Shown here in pieces: positions 16,676-24,910 of a stretch of DNA of 64,000 nt. The position numbers were made by a program, and so were the translations under genes. Source of the stretch: an uncultured Roseiflexaceae bacterium (GTDB lineage Bacteria; Chloroflexota; Chloroflexia; Chloroflexales; Roseiflexaceae); contig CALJIC010000131.1 of NCBI GenBank assembly GCA_937974195.1, positions 1 to 64,000 on the forward strand, written 5' to 3'. How positions within the stretch are numbered: position 1 is the stretch's first letter; the number at the start of each line of letters is the position of its first letter. Below the pieces are notes generated by a model. That model did not search any database. It had not been told where the DNA came from and worked only from the letters and a program-made list of their open reading frames with translations.

Positions 16676-19410
16676 GTACACTGCTGGCGCGCTGGCTTAC
16701 CGAACACCGCGACCTCCTCCTGCCGCGCTGGATCGCCGCCCTCGAGCGGAAGCTTGCCGTCGTCACGCACACAGATGCCTCCAACGGCCACCACGCCGAC
16801 CAGCCCGCGATCGTTCACCACCCCGACGAGCGCCGCGTTCTGCTCGGCTCGATCTACTCCGGCCTGATCGCCGCGGCGTCCGGAGACTTCCGCGAGCTTG
16901 ACGAGTGCCTGCGGCTGCTTCGCGCGCTGCGCACCACCCCCGGCGAGGACGAGCTGCCCCACCAGCTCGCGCTGGTCTGCGAGCTGCGCCGCGCGGCGAT
17001 CGAGCTGCTCTACGCGCCCGACAGCAATGTGGACGACGCCGACCGCGGCGCGCTGGTGCTCGCGCTCGAAGACCTGCTCGAGCACGTCACCGTCACCTCG
17101 GCCGCGTACTGGGTGTCGGCGGCGCAGGCCGTCGCGGACGAGCTGCAGGAGACCAAGCTGCTGGTCGAGAGCCTGTACCGCGAGGCCGAGGTCAGCGACC
17201 GCACCACCCTGCACGTCTCCAAGCTCAACGAGATCACCCAGGGGCTCACCGCGAGCCTCAACCAGGCCCAGCAGCTCGAGGTGCTGGGCGAGCAGCTGCA
17301 GCAGGTGCTGGACATCGCCTCGCTGGCGATCTGGCTCTACGACGAAGCGCAGGGGGTGCTGGCGCTCGCCCGGCGCTGGGACGACGGCCAGGCCAGCTCG
17401 GAGCCGGGGGCGCTGCTGAAGCCCGAGGAGGACGGCGAGACGGACCTGGTCGCGCGGGCGTTTCGCGGGGGCAGCATGGTGCTGGACCCGGCGCCGGACC
17501 CGGCCGGCCAGGGGAGCTGGTACCGCCCGCCGTGCGCGGTGCTGGCCGTGCCGCTGGTCGCCCAGCGGGGCGTCACCGGCGTGATCGTGCTGCAGCACCC
17601 GACGGCCGAGCAGCTGATGGACCGCGCCGAGCACGAGTTCCTGCGCTCGGCGGCGAGCCAGACGGCGATCGCGCTGGAGAACGCCCGGCTCTACGAGGAG
17701 GTGCGCAGCTTCAACGCGGTGCTGGAGCAGCGCATCGCCGAGCGCACCCGCGAGCTGCAGCTCGAGCGCGACATGCTCGAGACGCTCAACACGATCGCCC
17801 TCGAGATCAGCTCGACGCTCGACGAGCGCCTGCTGATGGAGAGCTCGCTGGCCGCGCTGGCCAGGCTGGTCGGCGTCCAGCACGGCTCGATCATGCTGGT
17901 GGAGCCGGAGACCGAGCACCTGGTGGACCGCGCGGTGCTCGGCGAGGACAAGGATGTTGGCTACACGCGCTTCCCGATCGGCCGCGGGATCGTCGGCTGG
18001 GTCGCGCAGCACCGCAAGCCCGCGCTCGTGCCGGACGTGAGCAAGGACGAGCGCTGGGTGCCGCCGCAGGACGACGGCGAGCACAAGCGCGAGGGCTCGA
18101 TGATCTGCGTGCCGCTGATCGCCCATCACGAGGTCCAAGGCGTGCTGGTGCTCTCGCACGACGAGCCGAACTACTTCCGCGACGAGCACCTGCGGCTGCT
18201 CACCGCCTCGGCCAACCAGATCGCGATCGGCATCCACAACGCCCAGATCTACAAAGAGGTCGAGCAGCAGCTCATGCACCGCTACGAGATGCAGCGGCGC
18301 CAGGAGGAGGCCGCCAGCCAGAGCGCGGCCATCCTGCAGAGCCTCTCGGACGGCGTGATCGTCTGCGACGCCTCGGGCAGCGTGCTCTCGGCCAACCTGG
18401 CCGCCGAGCGCATCCTGGAGCGCCCGATCGAGGAGCTCGTGACCTGGCACCTGCCCGAGCTGCTCAGGCGCATGCTCGGCCGCCGCGCCGAAGAGATCCC
18501 GGTGGAGGACCTGCTCGCGAGCCCGCTGGACGCCGCCGAGTCGCCGCGCACGATCTCCGGCACCTTCCAGATCAGCCGGCGCATGGTGAGCGTCACGCTC
18601 GACCCGGTGCTCTCGACGAAGGGCGAGCTGATGGGCGCGGTGGCGGTGTTCCGCGACATCACCCGTGAGGTCGAGTCCGACCGGCTGAAGACCGAGTTCA
18701 TCGGCACCGTCTCGCACGAGCTGCGCACGCCGATGGCGGCGATCAAGGGCTTCACCCAGCTGCTGGCTATGGGCAGCCTGGGCGCGCTCAACGACACTCA
18801 GAAGGAGTTCCTGGGGATCATCCAGGACAACGCCGAGCGCATGATCGCCATCATCAACGACCTGCTGGACATCACCAAGATCGAGAGCGGCAGCATCGAG
18901 CTGGACATGCGCCCGCTGCACATGGCCGAGTCGCTGAGCGGGGTGCTGCGGGAGCTGCAGCCGAAGATCCAGGAGCGCGAGCAGGAGCTGACGGTGGGCA
19001 TCCCGCCCGGGCTGCCACTCGTGCGCGCCGACGCGACGCGCTTCAACCAGATCCTGCTGAACCTGATCTCGAACGCCGTGAAGTACACGCCGCGCGGCGG
19101 GAAGCTGGCGGTGGAGGCGCGCGAGACGACGGAGGAGGCGGTGCCGGAGGCGCTGCGCGAGGGGCTGCGGCCGGGCCGCTACGTGCAGATCGACGTGCGC
19201 GATACCGGCGTGGGCATCGCCGAGGACGAGCTGGATCGGATCTTCGAGCGCTTCTACCGCACCGAGAACCCGCTCAAGGTCGAGGCGGGCGGCACAGGGC
19301 TCGGGCTGGCGCTGGTGCGGCCGCTGGTGCGGCTGTTCGGCGGGCGCATCTGGGTCCAGAGCCGGCTCGGCGAGGGCAGCACCTTCAGCTTCGTGATACC
19401 GGCGATGTAG
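16672..19410 (+). CDS. Hybrid-input sensor histidine kinase (RsbRD-N-like, GAF, GAF, PAS, HisKA, HATPase)
   Basis: 912 residues, no transmembrane segments, so cytoplasmic. N-terminal about 150 residues (LTEHRDLLLPRWIAALERKL, then SGDFRELDECLRLLRALR) look like the RsbRD N-terminal sensing domain. Two GAF domains at about 195-345 and 375-525 are joined by a coiled coil (NAVLEQRIAERTRELQLERD). PAS lies at about 545-665. HisKA has His682 in SHELRTPMAAIKGF. HATPase has Asn801 in ISNAVKYTP, G1 DVRDTGVGI, F-box FERFYRTENP and G2 GGTGLGLALV. It overlaps the phosphatase stop by 4 nt. No response regulator gene adjoins it. Confidence 0.92.
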   Translation: MSTLLARWLTEHRDLLLPRWIAALERKLAVVTHTDASNGHHADQPAIVHHPDERRVLLGSIYSGLIAAASGDFRELDECLRLLRALRTTPGEDELPHQLALVCELRRAAIELLYAPDSNVDDADRGALVLALEDLLEHVTVTSAAYWVSAAQAVADELQETKLLVESLYREAEVSDRTTLHVSKLNEITQGLTASLNQAQQLEVLGEQLQQVLDIASLAIWLYDEAQGVLALARRWDDGQASSEPGALLKPEEDGETDLVARAFRGGSMVLDPAPDPAGQGSWYRPPCAVLAVPLVAQRGVTGVIVLQHPTAEQLMDRAEHEFLRSAASQTAIALENARLYEEVRSFNAVLEQRIAERTRELQLERDMLETLNTIALEISSTLDERLLMESSLAALARLVGVQHGSIMLVEPETEHLVDRAVLGEDKDVGYTRFPIGRGIVGWVAQHRKPALVPDVSKDERWVPPQDDGEHKREGSMICVPLIAHHEVQGVLVLSHDEPNYFRDEHLRLLTASANQIAIGIHNAQIYKEVEQQLMHRYEMQRRQEEAASQSAAILQSLSDGVIVCDASGSVLSANLAAERILERPIEELVTWHLPELLRRMLGRRAEEIPVEDLLASPLDAAESPRTISGTFQISRRMVSVTLDPVLSTKGELMGAVAVFRDITREVESDRLKTEFIGTVSHELRTPMAAIKGFTQLLAMGSLGALNDTQKEFLGIIQDNAERMIAIINDLLDITKIESGSIELDMRPLHMAESLSGVLRELQPKIQEREQELTVGIPPGLPLVRADATRFNQILLNLISNAVKYTPRGGKLAVEARETTEEAVPEALREGLRPGRYVQIDVRDTGVGIAEDELDRIFERFYRTENPLKVEAGGTGLGLALVRPLVRLFGGRIWVQSRLGEGSTFSFVIPAM

Positions 19411-19438
19411 GGACGCCGCACGGCGCCCCTACATCGCC
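19401..19438. terminator. Bidirectional hairpin between convergent genes
   Basis: GGCGATGTAGGG (19401-19412) pairs with CCCTACATCGCC (19427-19438), and an inner CGCCG/CGGCG stem fills the loop. It contains the kinase stop codon and ends 9 bp before the stop of the opposing reductase. Confidence 0.7.
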
Positions 19439-19446
19439 AGCCCCTC

Positions 19447-20415
19447 CTACCGCGTATCGGACCGCAGGTCGAGGTACGCGCACTCCTCGGGCGTGAGCCG
19501 GTGCTCGGCCGCCTCCATGTTGGCCCGGAACTCATCGGCCGTCTGGCAGCCGACCAGCGCGAAGATGTTGAGCGGCTGGCTCATCACGTAGGCCAGCGCG
19601 ATCTGCGGGATGGTCATGCCCTTCTCCTCGGCCAGCTCCTGCACCCGGTCCAGCCGCTTGAAGTTCTCCTCGCCGGCGTACGAGTGGACCGCCAGCTTGT
19701 CCAGGTAGCTCTCGAAGGTGTGCAGGTTATCGCGCCGCAGCCGCCCGGAGAAGAAGCCGCCGGCCAGGCTAGACCAGGTGAAGAGCGGCATCTGGGTCTC
19801 GCGGTAGAAGGCGCGCGCCGCCTCGCCCTTCGGCCCGCTGATGCTGATGCACCCCTCCCACGGCTCGCGGTACTGCTCGGCGAGGCTGAAGTTCGGGCTG
19901 GAGGCGACGAACGGCGTCAGCCCGTGCTCGGCCGCGTAGGCGTTGGCCTCCTTGATGCGCTCCACGCTCCAGTTCGAGCCGCCGAAGGCGCGGATGCGCC
20001 CGGCCCTGAGGTGCTCGTTGAGCGTCTCGACGATCGGCCCCACCGGGACGCTCGGGTCGTCGCGGTGCAGGAGGTACAGGTCGATGTAGTCGAACTTGAA
20101 GCGCGCCAGGCTGTCGTAGATGTCGGCCGTGATGTCCCAGGGCGTGACGCGCTTGCGGTCCTGGCTGTGGTGGGCGCCCTTGCCGATGATGACGACCTGC
20201 TCGCGCACGCCGCGGCTGTTCACCCACTTGCCCATCGTGCGCTCGTTGTCGCCGTTGCCGTAGACGTGTGCGGTGTCGAACGTGTTGCAGCCCAGCTCGA
20301 AGATCTCGTCGAGCAGGCGGAAGCTGCCCTCGAGGTCCTTCGAGTTGATCATGATCGACCCCTCGACGAGGCGCGAGATCGGCTTCTCGATGCCGGGGAC
20401 GTTGCCGTACTGCAT
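19447..20415 (-). CDS. Aldo/keto reductase
   Basis: 322 residues. Catalytic tetrad of the AKR fold: Asp47 (FDTAHVYG), Tyr52, Lys79 (IIGKGAH) and His117 (YLLHRDD). SNWSVERIKEA follows, and late LVGCQTADEFRANMEAAEHR replaces the common IPG-type NADPH loop. It reduces aldehydes or keto sugars with NADPH. The adjacent upstream gene is a Gfo/Idh oxidoreductase, so a shared sugar or polyol pathway is plausible. Confidence 0.88.
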   Translation of the reverse strand: MQYGNVPGIEKPISRLVEGSIMINSKDLEGSFRLLDEIFELGCNTFDTAHVYGNGDNERTMGKWVNSRGVREQVVIIGKGAHHSQDRKRVTPWDITADIYDSLARFKFDYIDLYLLHRDDPSVPVGPIVETLNEHLRAGRIRAFGGSNWSVERIKEANAYAAEHGLTPFVASSPNFSLAEQYREPWEGCISISGPKGEAARAFYRETQMPLFTWSSLAGGFFSGRLRRDNLHTFESYLDKLAVHSYAGEENFKRLDRVQELAEEKGMTIPQIALAYVMSQPLNIFALVGCQTADEFRANMEAAEHRLTPEECAYLDLRSDTR

Positions 20416-20536
20416 TGCCGTGCTCCTTTGCTGTGTCGGGGCGCGCCGCGCCCTGCCGTTCTTCCCTGAGATGAGTTCCTGCGCCGGCGCTCCGCCCTGC
20501 GCGTGTGGCGGGGCCGGCCCGCGCTATCCCCGTGGC

Positions 20537-20553
20537 GTAGCGGCTCTGCGCCG

Positions 20554-20557
<4 letters not shown>
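20537..20557. terminator. Short hairpin at the end of the Gfo/Idh gene
   Basis: GTAGCGGC (20537-20544), loop TCTGC, GCCGCTAC (20550-20557), overlapping the minus-strand stop at 20554. No T-run. Confidence 0.4.
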
Positions 20558-21540
<983 letters not shown>

Positions 21541-21668
21541 TGGATTCAATCCTTGTTTGGTATGACGTACGCGGGCGGGAGGCGGCTCTGGCGGGCCAGC
21601 GGCCTTTCTTCTTGCGGGCGAGGGCGGGTGGCGCGACCGCTCAGCTTCTGTTGTGCGCGCGCTGCGGC

Positions 21669-22070
21669 CTACGAGCGCGGCAGCTCCACCGACAGGTCGA
21701 AGGTTGCCACGTGCTCCTTGCCGCCGGTGCGCGCGTGGACGGCGATGAGCCAGTCGCCCTCCATCGAGTAGACCGTGCGCACCCGGTAGCGCCCGTCTCC
21801 GAGCGGATCGGCGATCGGCTGGTTGGTGCCCATGGTCATCCCCGGCATGCTCAGGTCCAGGTAGACGCTCGCGCCGTCCACCGGGTTGCCCTGGGCGTCG
21901 GTCAGCGTGACGATCAGATCGTAGTCCTGCAGTGCGACGACCTGCTGCGGCTGCTCGACCGCGATCGTCAGGCCGTCGACGGTCTGGCTTCGGGTGAGGG
22001 TTTCTGGCCGCCCAGCGCCGCAGGCGGCGAGCAGGAGCGCGGCGAGCAGGAGGCTGATAGTCCGGCACAT
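21669..22070 (-). CDS. YtkA-like lipoprotein
   Basis: 133 residues. Signal peptide with lipobox LLAAC at about 13-17, so a membrane-anchored extracytoplasmic lipoprotein. The mature part has the YtkA/FixH-like Ig-type fold pattern: DYDLIVTLTDAQGNPVDGAS, the Met-rich MPGMTMG, GDGRYRVRTVYSMEGDWLIA. The Met cluster suggests copper or other soft-metal contact, as discussed for YtkA-like domains, but no copper gene is adjacent. ATG at 22070 chosen to place the signal peptide at the N-terminus. Confidence 0.75.
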   Translation of the reverse strand: MCRTISLLLAALLLAACGAGRPETLTRSQTVDGLTIAVEQPQQVVALQDYDLIVTLTDAQGNPVDGASVYLDLSMPGMTMGTNQPIADPLGDGRYRVRTVYSMEGDWLIAVHARTGGKEHVATFDLSVELPRS

Positions 22071-22174
22071 GGAAATGTCAGGCTTGCAGGTGAAGCGATC
22101 CCGGAGCCGCGGCGCGCTGCCGGGCGTATGTGATCCGGGCGGGCGCGCCGAAGCCCTATGATACCACCGAACGC

Positions 22175-23173
22175 TCACTGCGGCACCATGTCGCCCTCGC
22201 CGCCCGGCTGAGCGGCGGCCGCCTCCCGGTCGAGCGGGTAGCGCAGCGAGACCAGGAAGCCGACCAGGATGTGCTCCAGATTCAGCAGCAGGAACAGGGC
22301 GGAGAGGCTGAGCGCCAGCTCGGGCGCGTGGCCGTAGCGGGCGAGCAGCGCCACCAGCACCACGTCGCGCACGCCGATGCCGGCGAAGCTGATCGGCAGC
22401 GTCTGCAGGATGGCGATCAGCGCCGTGGAGCCGACCACGTCGAGCAGCGACACGTCGTACAGGCTGAGCGACGCGTAGAGCAGCCAGATGCGCACCATCG
22501 TCGACGTCGCCGAGAGCGCCGAGGCGAACAGCAGCAGCGCGAGCGGGCCGGCGCGCAGGCTCAGCCCGGCGAGCTGGGAGCGGATCCGCTCAGCGGCGGG
22601 CCGGGCGCGCCTGGGGAGCAGCGGCGTGAGCCGGGCGAACAGCCACTCGCGCGGGCCGCGGGCCATGAGCGCCGGCGTGAGCACGACGATCAGCGCCGCG
22701 AAGCCGAACGTCGCGGCGCGCACAGCGTCGCGCGTCTCGGGGGGGAACACGTCGACGAAGACGACCAGCCCGAGCACCGCCAGGGGCGCCATCACCAGGA
22801 AGTCGAACAGCCGGTCGAGCACGATGCTGAACAGCGACGGCCCGAGCGGGAGCCCGCGCTGGCGCAGGTACCAGCCCTTCACGAAGTCGCCGGACTGCCC
22901 CGGCGTGACGCCGCCGGCGAACAGCCCGATGTTGTAGAGCGCGAACAGGTAGCCGTAGGGCGGCGGCTGGAGCCCTTGCTCGCGCATGATCAGCTGCCAG
23001 CGCCAGGTCTTGATGCCGATGAACACGACGAACAGCGCGAGCGAGAGCGCCAGCGGCCACGGGTTGAGCGACGCGATCGCCCGCCCGATCGCCCCCAGGT
23101 CGCTTCGCCAGAGGAAGAAAGCCAGCAGCGCCGGTCCGATCAGCCGGATGAGCCAGCGGGTGTACCTGTTCAT
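22175..23173 (-). CDS. Flippase-like/LPG synthase transmembrane-domain protein (UPF0104)
   Basis: 332 residues with about 8 transmembrane helices. Family hallmarks: WRWQLIMREQGL, NIGLFAGGVTPGQSGDFVKG, LDRLFDFLVM, then LPISFAGIGVRDVVLVALL near the C-terminus. The soluble lysyltransferase part of MprF is absent. Members next to GT2 genes are thought to move lipid-linked sugars across the membrane. GT2 lies 44 bp upstream in the same direction. Confidence 0.88.
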   Translation of the reverse strand: MNRYTRWLIRLIGPALLAFFLWRSDLGAIGRAIASLNPWPLALSLALFVVFIGIKTWRWQLIMREQGLQPPPYGYLFALYNIGLFAGGVTPGQSGDFVKGWYLRQRGLPLGPSLFSIVLDRLFDFLVMAPLAVLGLVVFVDVFPPETRDAVRAATFGFAALIVVLTPALMARGPREWLFARLTPLLPRRARPAAERIRSQLAGLSLRAGPLALLLFASALSATSTMVRIWLLYASLSLYDVSLLDVVGSTALIAILQTLPISFAGIGVRDVVLVALLARYGHAPELALSLSALFLLLNLEHILVGFLVSLRYPLDREAAAAQPGGEGDMVPQ

Positions 23174-23217
23174 TCGCTCTTCGTCACACGTTGCACGCCG
23201 CGCGTCCGGCGCGCGTG

Positions 23218-24171
23218 CTACCGATCATCGAACTCTCGCTCGCTGCGCTGGAACCTGAGGCTGGCGATCTGCTCGGCGAGCAGCCCGAACATGAACACCA
23301 CGATCCCGCCGACGAACAGCGCCGCAGTCGCGTTCGGGATCTTGAGCCAGACGCCGCTGAGCGCCACGCTGGCGATGTAGGCCAGCAGGCTGAGCGCGAA
23401 CATCGCCAGCGCGGCCGGGAAGTACACCCGCAGCGGCGCGAACAGCGAGACCATGCGCAGCATGAGCAGGATGTTGCGCACGCCGTTCTTGAACAGCTTC
23501 TGCGTGCTGCGGCCGCCCTGGCGCTTGCGCATCGTGACCGGCTCGAAGCGGATGTGGTAGCCGGCCTTGGCGAGCGCCATCGCGCTGGTGTTCGGCCAGC
23601 CGAAGCTGTTCGGCAGCAGGTGCAGGAACTCGAGCATCACAGCGCGCTTGAAGGCGCGGTAGCCGGAGGTCAGGTCGAGCATCGGCGCGCCCACCAGGTA
23701 GCTGCCGAGGGCGTTCATCGCGCCGTTGCCCAGCCAGCGCACGGCGTTCTCCTGGCTCTCGCGGCTCACGCGGGTGGCGATGACCATGTCGTACGGCCCG
23801 ATGAAGCTCAGCAGCCGCGGCAGGTCCGCCGGGTCGTGCTGGCCGTCGGCGTCCATCACCACCACCACCTCGCCGCTTGCGGCGCGCACGCCGGTCTTCA
23901 CCCCGGCGCCGTTGCCGACGTTGTAGGGGCGGGTGATCACGCGCGCGCCGGCCGCCGCCGCCTGCGCCGAGGTGTCGTCCGACGAGGCGTCGTCCACGAC
24001 GATGATCTCGGCCTCCGGGAGCTGCTCCCGCACCGCGCGCACGATCCCTCCCACGCGCGGGCCCTCGTTGAAGGCCGGGATCACGACGCTGATGGTGAAC
24101 GGCCAGCTGTGCGCGGCGGCCGGCGCCGGCTGAGGGGCGGTCGCCTCCTGCTCAAGTATTTCTGTTTTCAT
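23218..24171 (-). CDS. Family 2 glycosyltransferase (polyprenyl-phosphate sugar synthase type)
   Basis: 317 residues; ATG at 24171 preferred over an in-frame GTG 15 bases earlier. ISVVIPAFNEGPRVGGIVRA opens the GT-A fold, VVDDASSDDTS and DADGQHDP (metal-binding DxD) follow, then MLDLTSGYRAFKRAV. Two C-terminal membrane helices (YFPAALAMFALSLLAYIASV and the next) anchor it. Likely forms a polyprenyl-phosphate hexose used by the large GT-C proteins upstream in the cluster. Confidence 0.9.
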   Translation of the reverse strand: MKTEILEQEATAPQPAPAAAHSWPFTISVVIPAFNEGPRVGGIVRAVREQLPEAEIIVVDDASSDDTSAQAAAAGARVITRPYNVGNGAGVKTGVRAASGEVVVVMDADGQHDPADLPRLLSFIGPYDMVIATRVSRESQENAVRWLGNGAMNALGSYLVGAPMLDLTSGYRAFKRAVMLEFLHLLPNSFGWPNTSAMALAKAGYHIRFEPVTMRKRQGGRSTQKLFKNGVRNILLMLRMVSLFAPLRVYFPAALAMFALSLLAYIASVALSGVWLKIPNATAALFVGGIVVFMFGLLAEQIASLRFQRSEREFDDR

Positions 24172-24240
24172 CGCATCCAGTCGCACGTGCGGCGCCGTCG
24201 TGTCGGCTGCTCCCTGGCATACGGCGCGCCGGGAGCATGC

Positions 24241-24837
24241 CTAGATCAGCGCCAGCAGCTCATCGTAGGACTGCGCCACCGGGAACTGCGGGAACTCGGC
24301 GGCGACGTTCGCCGGCGGGCGGAACAGCACCCCCTGGTCCGCCGCGGCGAGCATGCCCGTGTCGTTGTACGAGTCGCCCACCGCCACCGTCCGGAAGCCG
24401 AGCCCGCGCAGGGCGCGCACCGCCGCGGTCTTGCTGTCCGGCAGGCGCAGGCGGTAGCCGCTGATCGACCCGTCCGCGTCGGTCTCCAGCGTGTGGCAGA
24501 AGAGCGTCGGCTGGCCCAACTTTACCATGAGCGGCGCGGCGAACTCGTAGAAGGTGTCTGACAGGATGATGAGCTGCGCGCGCGCGCGCGCCTGCTGGAC
24601 GAACTCCGCCGCGCCCGGCAGCGGCTCGATCGAGGCGATCACGCGCTGGATGTCCGCCAGGCGCAGGCCGTGCTCGCGCAGGATCGCGATCCGCCCGCGC
24701 ATCAGCTCGTCGTAGTCTGGGATGTCGCGCGTGGTGAGGCGCAGCCGCTCGATGCCGGTGCGCTCGGCCACCGCGATCCAGATCTCGGGCGTGAGCACGC
24801 CCTCCATGTCGCTTGCAAGGATGGTTGGGTGTGTCAC
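24241..24837 (-). CDS. thrH: ThrH-type HAD phosphatase (phosphoserine phosphatase/homoserine phosphotransferase)
   Basis: 198 residues. HAD motif I is DMEGVL (Asp10, Glu12), the ThrH form of DxD. It continues TPEIWIAVAERTGI and TTRDIPDYDELM, with motif II ILSDTFYEF and motif III/IV VGDSYNDTGML, close to Pseudomonas ThrH throughout. It releases phosphate from phosphoserine and can move it to homoserine. SerC at 58151 would produce the phosphoserine. Its position inside a glycosyltransferase cluster is unexpected. Confidence 0.9.
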   Translation of the reverse strand: MTHPTILASDMEGVLTPEIWIAVAERTGIERLRLTTRDIPDYDELMRGRIAILREHGLRLADIQRVIASIEPLPGAAEFVQQARARAQLIILSDTFYEFAAPLMVKLGQPTLFCHTLETDADGSISGYRLRLPDSKTAAVRALRGLGFRTVAVGDSYNDTGMLAAADQGVLFRPPANVAAEFPQFPVAQSYDELLALI

Positions 24838-24848
24838 GGCTCTCCCTT

Positions 24849-24909
24849 CTCTCCGTGTCCTCCGTGCCCTCAGCAGATCGTCTCTCCGTGCCCCCCGTGC
24901 CCTCCGTGG
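24849..24909. repeat. Iterated 9-mer (TCCGTGYCC) repeat
   Basis: Five copies of TCCGTG(T/C)CC-like 9-mers in two blocks separated by about 20 bp, filling the 73-bp gap between a GT-C gene and thrH. Confidence 0.6.
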
Positions 24910-24910
24910 A

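Noticed and set aside
16618..18921. Long minus-strand open frame opposite the histidine kinase
   Set aside because: Mirror of a well-supported kinase gene; composition is biased and it has no motifs or start site.
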